A stretch of 64,000 nucleotides of DNA from Nostoc sp. S4 (GCA_029379225.1 JAQYWR010000009.1:62001-126000); one strand, 5' to 3'. Shown: positions 1 to 8,696, counted from the stretch's first letter. The notes: a model not told the origin generated them from the letters alone. A program made the numbers and translations.

Positions 1-31
1 CACAGACAAAGCAGACGGCATTGATATTATA

Positions 32-63
32 GCAGGAGGCAGGAGGCAGGAGGCAGAAGGCAG
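32..63. repeat. heptanucleotide tandem repeat (GCAGGAG)n
   Basis: Four and a half consecutive copies of the 7-mer GCAGGAG (last full copy GCAGAAG). This is the short tandemly repeated repetitive (STRR) type common between genes of heterocystous cyanobacteria. The rest of bases 1-211 shows no gene. Confidence 0.8.
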
Positions 64-211
64 CTATGCTGGAGGTAAAACATTACTGTTCCTAACATTC
101 AGGCTTGTCATTATGTCCTAACCTTTAATTCGCTTGCTATACCAATTGTGTGAAAAAACATAACTATGACTTACACACGAGTTAGAGAATGTCTAGAGTG
201 AATTTAAAGCT

Positions 212-245
212 AAAAACCCGGCTTTGATATCAAAACCGGGTTTTT
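212..245. terminator. bidirectional rho-independent terminator
   Basis: The 10-bp arm AAAAACCCGG is repeated inverted as CCGGGTTTTT with a 14-nt loop. T runs follow on both strands. It lies 15 bp beyond the stop of the minus-strand DUF928 gene, so it most likely ends that transcript. Confidence 0.8.
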
Positions 246-259
246 AAGTAATTGTTAAT

Positions 260-1177
260 TTAGTTCTGGGCAGTACAACAGGGCAATAGAGGCTTGTTTA
301 TAACTTCTTTAATGTCTACAGAATTTAATAAATCTTCCCAATATTTCTGCACTTCAGGGTCGTTAGGACGTTGGCGGCGTAAATTTGCTAAAGTTCTCAG
401 AGCGTCTTCCCAAAATCCAGCTGTGGCAAATAAAACTGCACGATCCAAATCTGTGTTTGGTTGTTTGAGTTCAAGGGATAGATTTTCGTCCTGCGATCGC
501 ACTATCGTACCTTCTATGTATGAGTTTTTATCGGGGTTGCCAACATCGCAAATCATTGAAAAAGTCCAACTATATTTTTTGCCGATTTGTAAAGGTGACT
601 TATCGGCAGGTACAGTTACATTAACAATACCATTCTGTGCAATCTGTTTAAAAGTTCCTTTGTATAAGGGGTCACTGCTATCGTCATCCTGTAAAACAAA
701 TTCTAATGCTTCTACTTTTGTAGAAGTTTGAGGAATGTAGAAATAGAATGTAGGATGTTCTGCTGTGGTTTGTTGAGCTTCCTTATTTGTTGGTATTAGA
801 GGAATCAAAGATTCTCCAGTTTTAAAGCAACCTCCGCGTGTTCCTGCTGACCTGACTCTACCAGGTATACCAGGGACGAAAGCAATACGATTTCTACCAC
901 GTTGAATATAACTTGTAACATTTCTAATTGCAGTAGTAGCATATTTATCTCCAGGACGTAAGCGCTCTGCTTGCTGAAAATATCCTAAAGCTTTTCGATA
1001 ATTTCTTCGTTTGGTTTCAGTATAACCAAGCACCATATTTTGAGTATAAGCAGATCTAGCTTGTGCCAATTGATAAACTGACTCTGTTGCTAATACCTGA
1101 GTCATGCCCAAAGGTTCAGAGGGCAGAAATGCTAAGGCCGCAAGCAGATAACTTGCCCAAAACTTATGTTTCATCAT
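260..1177 (-). CDS. DUF928 domain secreted protein
   Basis: About 305 residues from the preferred start. The upstream in-frame ATG at 1222 would put 15 extra residues before MMKHK, which opens a typical signal peptide (lysine, hydrophobic stretch, small residues), so I take 1177. The N-terminal third contains a TPR-like helical pair (RRNYRKALGYFQQAERLRPGD). The middle is the all-beta DUF928 domain found almost only in cyanobacteria, with TRGGCF at its start and YSWTFSMICD near its end. The C-terminus has a second helical pair (GFWEDALRTLANLRRQRPND), as is usual for DUF928 proteins. The function of the family is unknown; location is probably periplasmic. It stands alone, followed by a strong terminator. 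Confidence 0.8.
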   Translation of the reverse strand: MMKHKFWASYLLAALAFLPSEPLGMTQVLATESVYQLAQARSAYTQNMVLGYTETKRRNYRKALGYFQQAERLRPGDKYATTAIRNVTSYIQRGRNRIAFVPGIPGRVRSAGTRGGCFKTGESLIPLIPTNKEAQQTTAEHPTFYFYIPQTSTKVEALEFVLQDDDSSDPLYKGTFKQIAQNGIVNVTVPADKSPLQIGKKYSWTFSMICDVGNPDKNSYIEGTIVRSQDENLSLELKQPNTDLDRAVLFATAGFWEDALRTLANLRRQRPNDPEVQKYWEDLLNSVDIKEVINKPLLPCCTAQN

Positions 1178-1298
1178 GTCTATGTCCACTTGTAGTATAT
1201 GTTTGTGATTCATATAATACAATAGCGTAAGCGTGACAGTGACAAGGCTTTATGTGTGCTACTTTGTGGTCAGGCTGAAGTAGTTTTGTGAATGAATT

Positions 1299-1544
1299 TT
1301 AGATTTGGGATTGAAAATTTTTATACGCTGGGTTGTATTTTACATTCATCCCTAAAAGCAACTTGCTACCCCAGTGACTCGGCTTTTGCGGTTTGGGTTG
1401 AGGTTTGTACTTTTGACAGAACCCCCGGTACTTAGTAACAGATTCTTCCAATGTTCCCCCCAAAGACAAAAATGCTAGATCCCATTGGGTGAGTCCATCA
1501 TCTGTCAACTTGTCGTGCCTACGCCCTTGCCAGTTCTCTTGCAA
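1299..1544 (-). pseudogene. C-terminal scrap of a transposase-like protein
   Basis: An 81-codon open stretch. Its middle (LTDDGLTQWDLAFLSLGG, then YRGFCQKYKPQPKP and HWGSKLL) resembles the C-terminal tail of transposase-like proteins common in Nostoc genomes, probably of the Y1/REP-associated type; I recall the family only loosely. No N-terminal catalytic part is present upstream, and the sequence before the first Met is low quality. I read it as a decayed remnant. It could instead be a small expressed hypothetical protein. Confidence 0.45.
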
Positions 1545-1631
1545 AAGTTAGCACGGGAGCAATTGCATACCTTATACATTCTTGATAAGCAACTTTTATT
1601 AACGCTATTAGCCTTTCTGTATCAATTTATG

Positions 1632-1660
1632 TTGACCAAGTGTAACAATTCCATTATATT
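1632..1660 (+). promoter_or_regulatory. sigma70-type promoter of psb34
   Basis: The -35 box TTGACC (1632-1637) and -10 box TATATT (1655-1660) are separated by exactly 17 bp. This predicts a transcript start near 1667 and a leader of about 30 nt before the psb34 ATG at 1698. Boxes and spacing are read from the sequence; activity is inferred. Confidence 0.6.
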
Positions 1661-1697
1661 AATTTACATAATTTAATAAATAAGCAATAAAAAAACC

Positions 1698-1868
1698 ATG
1701 TACAACACTGTTAATAAAAACCGCATTCTCAACAATTACCCAAATGAACCCCAAGTGTACTGTGCTGAGTACCCTGCAACTTGGGAACAACCTAACTACG
1801 TGATACAAGGTGCAATTGCAACTATGTTAGTTACCGCTCTAGTTTTGGTTAGTTTTGCGGTTAGTTAA
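1698..1868 (+). CDS. psb34: Psb34, HLIP-like photosystem II assembly protein
   Basis: A 56-residue protein of the family once annotated as ssl1498-type light-harvesting-like proteins. The polar N-terminal half includes the family hallmark PNEPQVYCAEYPATWEQ. It is followed by one transmembrane helix (IQGAIATMLVTALVLVSFAV) related to the high-light-inducible protein helix. In other cyanobacteria Psb34 binds CP47-containing photosystem II assembly intermediates in the thylakoid membrane. The gene is monocistronic, with its own promoter just upstream and a rho-independent terminator 56 bp downstream. The length is normal for the family and the ATG start is unambiguous. Confidence 0.88.
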   Translation: MYNTVNKNRILNNYPNEPQVYCAEYPATWEQPNYVIQGAIATMLVTALVLVSFAVS

Positions 1869-1924
1869 GATTTTTCGACAACGGTAACGGTATCTCCCAT
1901 CGACATTTAAGCTTTTCCCCCTCA

Positions 1925-1950
1925 CCTCGGTATTTAATGCCGAGGTTTTT
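1925..1950 (+). terminator. rho-independent terminator after psb34
   Basis: CCTCGGTAT pairs with ATGCCGAGG (nine pairs, one G-T), followed directly by TTTTTGTTGT. It lies 56 bp after the psb34 stop. Confidence 0.85.
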
Positions 1951-2150
1951 GTTGTAGAATGCGAGGGGTAGCCCACCGCAGATATAACTTTTATTACAAG
2001 GAGAGTGAGAGAAGCGATCGCCTCTATTGAAAATTTAAGTTCTATACTCCCTTCTATACTCCCTATTAACTTCGATTTGACCCACAATGCTTGTTGCAAT
2101 TTAGATGGGCGACAGTTTAACAAATTAAATTTGGCAATGCTCTACAATAC

Positions 2151-2330
2151 CAATACATCCCGATGCATTATTAATGCGTTCCTCTGCAATGCCGATGCAT
2201 TCCCATGCATTATTAATGCATTCCTCTGCAATGCCAATACATCCCGATGCATTATTAATACGTGCCTCTGCAATGCTAATGCATCCCGATGCATTGTTAA
2301 TGCGTGCCTCTGCAATGCCAATGCATCCCC
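2151..2330. repeat. 42-bp tandem repeat array rich in ATGCAT
   Basis: Four complete 42-bp units start at 2151, 2193, 2235 and 2277, followed by about a quarter unit. Each unit carries a variant of CGATGCATTATTAATGCG and the constant CCTCTGCAATGC. Because 42 is a multiple of both 3 and 7, open reading frames appear on both strands across the array. I regard these as by-products: no family is recognisable and no ribosome binding site stands out. The array fills most of the gap between psb34 and the ABC importer operon. Confidence 0.85.
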
Positions 2331-2415
2331 GTGGATTAACAAACGCTACGTTTTGATGCAAAACTGTACTAAGTACACTGCATCGTAAGCCTTGACTTTT
2401 GACTTCACAGCGGTA

Positions 2416-3516
2416 CTAGCCCTTTACACCTAACATTTGCCTCCTAACAAGAGCATGACCAGATTGAACATCAAACCAATGAATATCCTCAGGAGGCAAA
2501 GCCAATGTAATATCCTCGTTGTTCCAATTTTGGTCTGTTGGCAACAAAGCGCGTACCGTAATTGGTTCGGTTTGTGAACCCTCTACTTTAACACTGACCA
2601 AATATTGCATACCCAAGTTTTCCACTAAATACACTCGTCCTCGGATAGTCTGGGTATCACCTGGTTGAGCAATACGGACATCTTCTGGGCGGATTCCCAA
2701 GATAATCTGGGGTGGTACAGTTGGTATATCTGGCAGAAGCACTTGGAAGTTACCCAGAATAGCGTATCGTCCCTTACAAGGTAGAGTTAGCAAATTCATT
2801 TGTGGACTACCAACAAATCCAGCCACAAATAGATTCGCTGGATGATTGTAGATTAGTTCGGGCGAGTCAAGTTGCTGGACATAGCCATCGTTGAGTAAAG
2901 CTACTTTCGTAGAGAGTGTCATCGCTTCTGTTTGGTCGTGGGTGACATAAACCACTGGGACTTTTTGATTTGCAAAAATTTGCTTGAGGTCGGCTCTAAC
3001 TCGTTCCCGCAGCAGTGCGTCTAGGTTACTTAATGGTTCATCTAGCAGGTACACATTGGCATTACGCACTAAAGCACGACCGACCGCAACCCGCTGCCGT
3101 TGACCTCCAGACATCTGACCGGGTTTACGGTTCATTAATTCTTCTAGTCCTAAAACTTTTGCCACTTCTGCGACTCGCTGTTTAATTTCTGCTGATGGGA
3201 TTTTTTTCAGCTTCAGTCCAGAAGCGAGATTTTCGTACACTGTCATGTGGGGGTAGAGTGCATAGCTTTGAAATACCATCGCGATGTTGCGATCGGCTGG
3301 TCGCTTATAGGTAACATCTACGTCTCCGATTACAATCTGACCGCGAGTAGGTTCTTCTAAACCTGCAATCATGCGTAGGACGGTAGATTTGCCACAGCCA
3401 GAAGGGCCAAGTAAAGTCAAAAACTCATCATTATCTACAGTTAAGCTAATGTCTTTGACAGGAATAACTTTAGAAGTATAAGTTTTATTCAAGTTTTTGA
3501 GTTCGAGTTTAGCCAT
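2416..3516 (-). CDS. carbohydrate ABC importer ATPase (MalK/UgpC type)
   Basis: A 366-residue cytoplasmic nucleotide-binding subunit. Walker A GPSGCGKS is at 37-44, the Q-loop is near 83, signature MSGGQRQ is at 135-141, Walker B VYLLDEP is at 155-161 and the switch histidine in VTHDQTEA is at 193. The last 130 residues form the TOBE/regulatory region (LGIRPEDVRI), as in MalK, UgpC and MsmK proteins that energise sugar importers. It is the last gene of a four-gene minus-strand operon, 9 bp after the second permease. The substrate cannot be read from an ATPase; cyanobacterial relatives serve glucosylglycerol, trehalose or glucoside import. Confidence 0.93.
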   Translation of the reverse strand: MAKLELKNLNKTYTSKVIPVKDISLTVDNDEFLTLLGPSGCGKSTVLRMIAGLEEPTRGQIVIGDVDVTYKRPADRNIAMVFQSYALYPHMTVYENLASGLKLKKIPSAEIKQRVAEVAKVLGLEELMNRKPGQMSGGQRQRVAVGRALVRNANVYLLDEPLSNLDALLRERVRADLKQIFANQKVPVVYVTHDQTEAMTLSTKVALLNDGYVQQLDSPELIYNHPANLFVAGFVGSPQMNLLTLPCKGRYAILGNFQVLLPDIPTVPPQIILGIRPEDVRIAQPGDTQTIRGRVYLVENLGMQYLVSVKVEGSQTEPITVRALLPTDQNWNNEDITLALPPEDIHWFDVQSGHALVRRQMLGVKG

Positions 3517-3525
3517 TTTTCTTTT

Positions 3526-4407
3526 TTATCCTTTAACAGCACCAGCGGTAAGACCTTGAACAATCCGGCGCTGGAAAAACAAAACTAGTAAAACTAGGGG
3601 TAACGTTCCCAAAACGGTAGCAGCAGCGATCGCACCATAGGGAATTTCAAATACTGTTGCCCCACCCAATTGAGCAGCAGCAACGGGAATCGTCTTCAAC
3701 TCTTCACGGGTCATAAATGTCAGAGCGAAGATAAACTCGTTCCAGGCAAAAATAAAGGTGAGAATTCCAGTAGTCACCAAAGCAGGAAGCGTCATCGGCA
3801 GCACGATTTGCCACAGAAGTTGAAAGGTGTTGTAGCCATCGACCCTAGCGGAATCTTCCAAGTCTTTGGGCAATTGTTGAAAAAAGCTTTTGAGTACCAG
3901 AATTGTCAGCGGTAAATTGATGGCAGTGTAAGGTATAATCAATGACAAATAGTTGTTGCCCAATCTCAACGCTTGAATAATTTCTAGCAACCCTAAGAAC
4001 AACAGAATTCCTGGAAATAAGGTGACGATTAAAATACTAGCGAGAATAACTCGTTCGCCCCAAGGTCGTAACCGTGCCAAGGCATAGGCAGCAGGCGCTC
4101 CCACCGCTAAAGCTAAAGCTGTAGAAGTAATCGACACAAAGGCGCTGTTGAAGATGTAGTGCCAAAATGGACGACGGGTGAATAATTCAATGTAGTGACT
4201 GAAAGTAAATCGTTTGGGAAAATAGACAGTAGGGACGGCGGCAATATCCTCATTCACTTTAAAGGAAGTTAGTAATTGCCATAGAACTGGCGCTAGACTG
4301 AATACCACTACTAATACAATTGCGATTAGTAGCAAGATTTTTTTCAAAGATAACCAATTCCCTGTTCGTCCTGGAGTCTTTGAAACTGTTTGTGGAATTA
4401 CACTCAT
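3526..4407 (-). CDS. carbohydrate ABC importer permease (MalG/UgpE type)
   Basis: A 293-residue inner-membrane permease with about six transmembrane helices, the first at roughly residues 24-47. The cytoplasmic EAA loop that docks on the ATPase is seen as EDSARVDGYNTFQLLWQIVLP around residues 185-205, close to the consensus EAAxxDGA-8x-P. Carbohydrate permeases of this class have the same length. Its start lies 3 bp after the stop of the first permease, so translation is probably coupled. Confidence 0.92.
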   Translation of the reverse strand: MSVIPQTVSKTPGRTGNWLSLKKILLLIAIVLVVVFSLAPVLWQLLTSFKVNEDIAAVPTVYFPKRFTFSHYIELFTRRPFWHYIFNSAFVSITSTALALAVGAPAAYALARLRPWGERVILASILIVTLFPGILLFLGLLEIIQALRLGNNYLSLIIPYTAINLPLTILVLKSFFQQLPKDLEDSARVDGYNTFQLLWQIVLPMTLPALVTTGILTFIFAWNEFIFALTFMTREELKTIPVAAAQLGGATVFEIPYGAIAAATVLGTLPLVLLVLFFQRRIVQGLTAGAVKG

Positions 4408-4410
4408 CGG

Positions 4411-5319
4411 TTAAATGGCTCCTGTTCTGGCACGGTATTTATTGAGCAAGAAACTAGCGATCGCCACCGCAGCAATCAATATCAGAAATGTCACTACTAC
4501 TAAAGCTGCTCCATAACCAAAATCTAAATAGCGCATCACTGTGGAATAGATGTACAGTGACACTACTTCAGTAGCACCACCAGGGCCACCCCCGGTCATT
4601 ACAGCAATTAAGTCGAAAATTCCGAAAGCTTGAGCAAATCGAAATAGGACTGCAATCAAGATTTGCGGCAGCAGTAGTGGTAGGGTAATCTTACGAAAGC
4701 TTTGCCAAGCATTTGCTCCATCGACAGAGTAGGCTTCATAGAGGTCTGCTGATATTGACTGCAAGCCAGCCAACAACAGAATACTAATAAAGGGTGTAGT
4801 TTTCCATACATCAGCAAAAATCGCTGCCAGCATTGCCAGAGTCGGATCTCCTAACCAGTTAATTCCAATTTTAATCAGCCCCAACCGCCGGAGAATGTCG
4901 TTTACAACTCCAAATTGGTCGTTAAAAATCCAACCCCATGCCAGACCGATCAAAGCAGTAGGCAAAGCCCAAGGTAGAATAGCGGTCGTCCGCACTATGC
5001 CCCGTCCAAAAAACGCCTGATTGAGAACTAGGGCAATTCCTAATCCCAGCAGTAGTTCTAAGAGTACAGATGCTGTTGTGAACACAGTCGTCGCCCATAA
5101 ACTCTGCCAGAAACGACCATCCCCCGCCATCCGCAGATAATTGTCTAAACCAGAGAATACGGGTTGTAACTCCGTTGCCAAATTCTTAGTAAATACACTT
5201 AACCAGAATGCTCGCAAAATCGGATAGCCAAATACAAATAATAGCAGCAGCAACGCTGGTGCTAGTAACAGCCAAGCCGTCTGTTGTTCCCTACCTCGGA
5301 GTGTATGCAGGTCGATCAT
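4411..5319 (-). CDS. carbohydrate ABC importer permease (MalF/UgpA type)
   Basis: About 302 residues from the ATG at 5319. An in-frame TTG at 5361 would add 14 residues, but that stretch looks like intergenic filler, so I prefer the ATG. The protein has six predicted helices beginning AWLLLAPALLLLLFVFGYP. The EAA loop YEAYSVDGANAWQSFRKITLP matches the binding-protein-dependent transport permease consensus. It pairs with the downstream MalG-type permease to form the membrane channel. Confidence 0.92.
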   Translation of the reverse strand: MIDLHTLRGREQQTAWLLLAPALLLLLFVFGYPILRAFWLSVFTKNLATELQPVFSGLDNYLRMAGDGRFWQSLWATTVFTTASVLLELLLGLGIALVLNQAFFGRGIVRTTAILPWALPTALIGLAWGWIFNDQFGVVNDILRRLGLIKIGINWLGDPTLAMLAAIFADVWKTTPFISILLLAGLQSISADLYEAYSVDGANAWQSFRKITLPLLLPQILIAVLFRFAQAFGIFDLIAVMTGGGPGGATEVVSLYIYSTVMRYLDFGYGAALVVVTFLILIAAVAIASFLLNKYRARTGAI

Positions 5320-5368
5320 AGTAGTTAGGGATTGGAGATTGGGGAAAGGATGAAGTATCAAAAAGGTT

Positions 5369-6688
5369 TTATCTTTTTCTTCCAGCTTCTAGCAGTCGTC
5401 GCGTTTCATTTGCAGCAGCTTTCATTGCTCGTTCTGGATTCATCCGATTGGATAGGGCGGCGCTGAGATAACGCTGCAAAATATCGGATGTTTGGGCATA
5501 TTGGGCGATCGGCGAACGTAAAACTGCATTGTCCACGACCTCCAATAACTGCGGATAGTGAGAATATTTGGCAACAATCTCTGGATTTGTAAACAAATCC
5601 CGGCGACTTGGTACATAGCCTGCACTCAAAATGAATCGCTGCTGTGCCTTTTCACTGGTAAAGTACTCAATTGCTTTCCAAGCTTCTTGGGAATGTTTAG
5701 AAGATTTAGCAATCCCTATACCCCAGCCCCCCAAACAAGCTGCTCCAGTCTTGCCAGGAGCATGAACCATCGGTTTGATTGCAATTTTGCCTTGGATTGG
5801 CGAATCTTTTGCTTGAGCTAAAGGCCATGCATAAGGCCAGCTGCGTAAAAACGCTACTTGACCACTTTGAAACAAGCGTCGAGTGTCTTCCTCTTGATAA
5901 GTAGTGACTCCAGGAGGAGATACGCCTTGGCTGATAGTACTACGTAAAAACTCAATGGCTTGTAATGTTTCTGGACGATCGAGTCCGACTTCAAGCGTGT
6001 CGGGATTAACCCAGAAGCCACCAAAACCATTAAGGACTTCCACAAACATCGCCACAAGTCCTTCATATTGGCGACCTTGCCAAACATAGCCCCAATTCAC
6101 CTTGTTTTGCTTCTGCAAGGTTTGAGAAATTTGCATCAAATCCTCAAAGGTTTCTGGTGGTTGCAATCCTGCTTCTTTTAATAAATCTTCCCGGTAGTAG
6201 AGCATTCCCACATCAGAACGCATTGGAATCCGGTAGAGCTTGCCTTGGTAACGTCCCCCTTCTACATCCTTGGGTGAGAATGCTGCCAACTGCTCTTTGG
6301 AAATGCGATCGTCCAAGGGAAGCAACCATTTAGCAGCAGCAAATTTGGATGTCCAAATAACATCCATATTTACTAAATCATAAGGAGATTCACCTAAAAT
6401 AAAAGATGAGGTATACAGGTCTTCGAGCAAATTTGTCGCATTTGGCCCCTCAACCAAATTAATGCGAATACCTGGGTTCTCAGCTTCAAAGTCTTTAATT
6501 AAACCCTGCTTCCAAGGTTGGGCATCAGGGGCAGTAATCAGCATATTTAGGGTCACTGGTTGCTGCGAAAGTGCTACCCTAAACAAAATGATACTTAATA
6601 GAATTGTCAGAAAAATCCCTAGATGAAAAAATCTTTTTTGTATAATTTTTTGCAGATTTTTTATTGACTTTTGGTATAACATTGCCAA
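5369..6688 (-). CDS. extracellular sugar-binding protein of ABC importer
   Basis: A 439-residue periplasmic solute-binding protein (family 1, maltose/trehalose type). A basic N-terminus and one hydrophobic helix (residues 20-41, LGIFLTILLSIILFRVAL) form a signal sequence; no lipobox cysteine follows. Family features include the opening strand VTLNMLITA, the region GKLYRIPMRSDVGMLYYREDLLKEAG and GACLGGWGIGIAKSSKH. It is the first gene of the operon binding protein, MalF, MalG, MalK. Trehalose, glucosylglycerol or other glucosides are plausible ligands by analogy with cyanobacterial importers, but the sequence alone does not decide. Confidence 0.9.
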   Translation of the reverse strand: MAMLYQKSIKNLQKIIQKRFFHLGIFLTILLSIILFRVALSQQPVTLNMLITAPDAQPWKQGLIKDFEAENPGIRINLVEGPNATNLLEDLYTSSFILGESPYDLVNMDVIWTSKFAAAKWLLPLDDRISKEQLAAFSPKDVEGGRYQGKLYRIPMRSDVGMLYYREDLLKEAGLQPPETFEDLMQISQTLQKQNKVNWGYVWQGRQYEGLVAMFVEVLNGFGGFWVNPDTLEVGLDRPETLQAIEFLRSTISQGVSPPGVTTYQEEDTRRLFQSGQVAFLRSWPYAWPLAQAKDSPIQGKIAIKPMVHAPGKTGAACLGGWGIGIAKSSKHSQEAWKAIEYFTSEKAQQRFILSAGYVPSRRDLFTNPEIVAKYSHYPQLLEVVDNAVLRSPIAQYAQTSDILQRYLSAALSNRMNPERAMKAAANETRRLLEAGRKR

Positions 6689-6862
6689 TGCAGCGATTGC
6701 TAATGGTAATAATTAATTAATAAATAACAGCATAATACCTTAGAAAGGATTATTTTTTGTTAATTCCACTAGCTAAAATATTTTCTGAGTTTTTGACTGC
6801 ATTATTAATCTGTTTGTCACAAATCCTGGCTAAATCATTTGTGAAAAGTGAAATCCCCGACT

Positions 6863-7008
6863 TACAGCAGATTGCAAGTGAGTGAGGTACAAAATGCAGG
6901 ACTGATTCATCAGATATAAAGAGTTTCTACTTTCTGCCTCCAGCAAGAACTGCAAGAACTGCCTCAAAACCTGTAACTTTGTACTTCATGCAAATGAAAA
7001 CTGCTGTA
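6863..7008. mobile_element. MITE copy 1, TA-flanked, TIR CAGCAGTTT type
   Basis: A 146-bp element bounded by TA dinucleotides. The left end reads TACAGCAGATTGCAAG and the right end ATGAAAACTGCTGTA, an imperfect terminal inverted repeat. A second copy in inverse orientation at 12212-12340 shares nearly its whole length, including GAGGTACAAAATGCAGGA and GTACTTCATGCAA. TA boundaries and lack of a reading frame fit a non-autonomous derivative of IS630/Tc1-mariner elements. It abuts an IS630-type transposase remnant. Confidence 0.75.
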
Positions 7009-7019
7009 TTATTCCCCTG

Positions 7020-7250
7020 TGTCAACCTGCCCATTGCCCACAACTTAACCCCATCGAAAGATTCTGGCAGTTCCTGAAATCTCACATTAAAGGTCAAGTT
7101 TTCAACACACTTGATGAACTGCGCGTAGGCGTAGCCCGCTGTAGGCATCGCCTCCACGAAATTCTTAGTCAAATTACGCCAGAGCGTGTTATCTGCTTGA
7201 CTTCTTATGATTTCATTCTCAAAACTCTTTTCTATGCAGCTTCAATGTAA
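7020..7250 (+). pseudogene. IS630-family transposase C-terminal remnant
   Basis: The plus strand reads, in frame to TAA at 7248-7250, the typical IS630 C-terminal region: CPQLNPIERFWQFLKSHIKG, then ILSQITPERV and the tail SYDFILKTLFYAA. The glutamate in NPIERFW is the third acid of the DDE triad. The catalytic N-terminal two thirds are missing, replaced by the MITE. A copy of a palindromic interspersed repeat has entered at 7123-7151 without breaking the frame. Non-functional. Confidence 0.8.
7123..7151. repeat. 29-bp interspersed palindromic repeat, copy 1
   Basis: Begins GCGTAGGCGTAGCCCGC and ends GTAGGCATCGC. The same unit, with one to four changes, occurs at 32141-32169, 33425-33453 and 41329-41357. 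Here it sits inside the transposase remnant. Confidence 0.85.
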
Positions 7251-7372
7251 ATTGATATTACAACACAAAAACAGATGCAGGAATTATAACTAATTAGGCG
7301 GACATGATATCAACTGTCAACAGTCAACCGTCAACAGTCAATACTCAGCGTTCCCACTGCCCCATATCAAAT

Positions 7373-8509
7373 TTAAAAATCTACCCCTCGTTTGAGTTCT
7401 ACACCTTGATTGGCATAATGTTTGTGGCAGTAAACCTCTGAATGAACGCTAGCTAAGTCGAAGTATGCTGGTTGGTTTTGGCAACGACCAGTGATGATAA
7501 TTTCAGTGTCGCGGGGTTTGCGAAGAAAAGCTTGAACAATGGGTTCAACGGGGAGTAGTTCCAAGTCAACTGTGGGATTGAGTTCATCAAGAATAATCGT
7601 TTTATACAGCCCAGAGGCAATCGCAACTTTGGCAATTTCCCAACCCCGTTCGGCTTCTACGTAATCTAATTCTTGCCGGGAATTACGCCAGACAATTGCA
7701 TCTCGACCGCAGCGTTGATGATCCACCACTTCTGGATATGACTGCTGCAAAGCAGCGATCGCCGCGTCTTCTGTATAGCCAGTACCACCTTTTAGCCACT
7801 GCATAATTAATACACGGGTAGACCCTGGATGATTGATTCCCCTACCGATTGCCTGCAAGGCTTTGCCCAAGGCACTCGTAGACTTGCCTTTACCAGCACC
7901 AGTATAAATTTCAATACCATTGAGTAAGAGTGCTGTGGCAGTTGGGTGGTGGTGCGGTTTCATTTCAGAGTGCAAATCTGCAATATCGAGTAACTTTTGT
8001 GGCGCGGCGCGTCCGGTAGCAATAATTTCCAACTCTTGGGGTTTGGATTTTAATGTCTTCACCACTTCATCTACTGGTAGCAAACCCAAATCGAGGACGG
8101 GGTTAATTTCATCTAAAACTACAACTGAATATAAACCACTGGCGATCGCACCTTTGGCGACATTCCAACCTCGCGCCGCTTCATCTATGTCAAAGGCGGT
8201 AATTTCTTCTGGACCAAAAAATTCGGCTCTCCCAGTGCGAACCTGGTCAATTAAATGGGGAAAGCCACGTTGCAAAGCTGCGATCGCCCCATCTTCATCA
8301 TAATCACGTTCCGGCCCCTTTAAAAATCGCAGCAGTAAAACTCGGTTGGAATTACTAGGTATATTTATTCCCAAGCCAATCGAACGTAAAACCACCCCTA
8401 AAGCTGCCTGGGACTTACCTTTACCTGCACCATCATAGACGTGAATTTGACCAATGAGTCGTTCTTGACGCACTTGCGCCGTCCGAATACCGATGCCGTT
8501 CCTTATCAT
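7373..8509 (-). CDS. tandem-duplicated cob(I)alamin adenosyltransferase-like (CobO/BtuR) protein
   Basis: A 378-residue protein made of two homologous halves of about 180 residues. Each half has the CobO/BtuR P-loop GAGKGKS (27-33 and about 205-211) and repeats the sequence order AALG or SALG, RVL, DEDGAIAAL or TEDAAIAAL, RGWNVAKGAIASGLY or RGWEIAKVAIASGLY, VVLDEINP or IILDELNP, and TGR. The family transfers adenosyl from ATP to cobalt in corrinoid synthesis, normally as a dimer of about 200-residue chains. Both halves keep the P-loop and the Walker B-like LDE, so this looks like a covalent pseudo-dimer. No cobalamin genes or cobalamin riboswitch are adjacent, so the substrate is inferred. 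Confidence 0.82.
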   Translation of the reverse strand: MIRNGIGIRTAQVRQERLIGQIHVYDGAGKGKSQAALGVVLRSIGLGINIPSNSNRVLLLRFLKGPERDYDEDGAIAALQRGFPHLIDQVRTGRAEFFGPEEITAFDIDEAARGWNVAKGAIASGLYSVVVLDEINPVLDLGLLPVDEVVKTLKSKPQELEIIATGRAAPQKLLDIADLHSEMKPHHHPTATALLLNGIEIYTGAGKGKSTSALGKALQAIGRGINHPGSTRVLIMQWLKGGTGYTEDAAIAALQQSYPEVVDHQRCGRDAIVWRNSRQELDYVEAERGWEIAKVAIASGLYKTIILDELNPTVDLELLPVEPIVQAFLRKPRDTEIIITGRCQNQPAYFDLASVHSEVYCHKHYANQGVELKRGVDF

Positions 8510-8539
8510 TTCTCGAAAATTTATAATATAGCAGTTTAT

Positions 8540-8696
8540 AAACTAAGCTGTTACGCAAAGAAAATTGCACATTAACTAGTGAGGATCGTTAAGATAAGGT
8601 AGGATAGCGCAGCGTTAGCGAGTCCGCGAGCGTCGGCAGAGAGTAGCAGGGAAGAGGGTTTTAGCCTAGTTAATTTTTCTTCGCATAGTTTAGTTT
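8540..8696. mobile_element. MITE-like inverted-repeat element
   Basis: 157 bp. The left end AAACTAAGCTGTTACGCAAAG and, inverted at the right end, AAACTAAACTATGCGAAG form imperfect terminal repeats that continue into AAAATT and AACTAG. The centre carries the GC-rich interspersed motif GCGCAGCGTTAGCGAG. There is no gene. It fills most of the 319-bp gap between the adenosyltransferase and the GH13 gene. Confidence 0.55.

Noticed and set aside
2151..2330. CRISPR array
   Set aside because: Units are adjacent 42-bp tandem copies with no unique spacers, and no cas gene is in the window.
2125..2361. Overlapping reading frames on both strands across the 42-bp array
   Set aside because: They exist because the repeat length is a multiple of three; no family, no ribosome binding site, and both strands are equally open.
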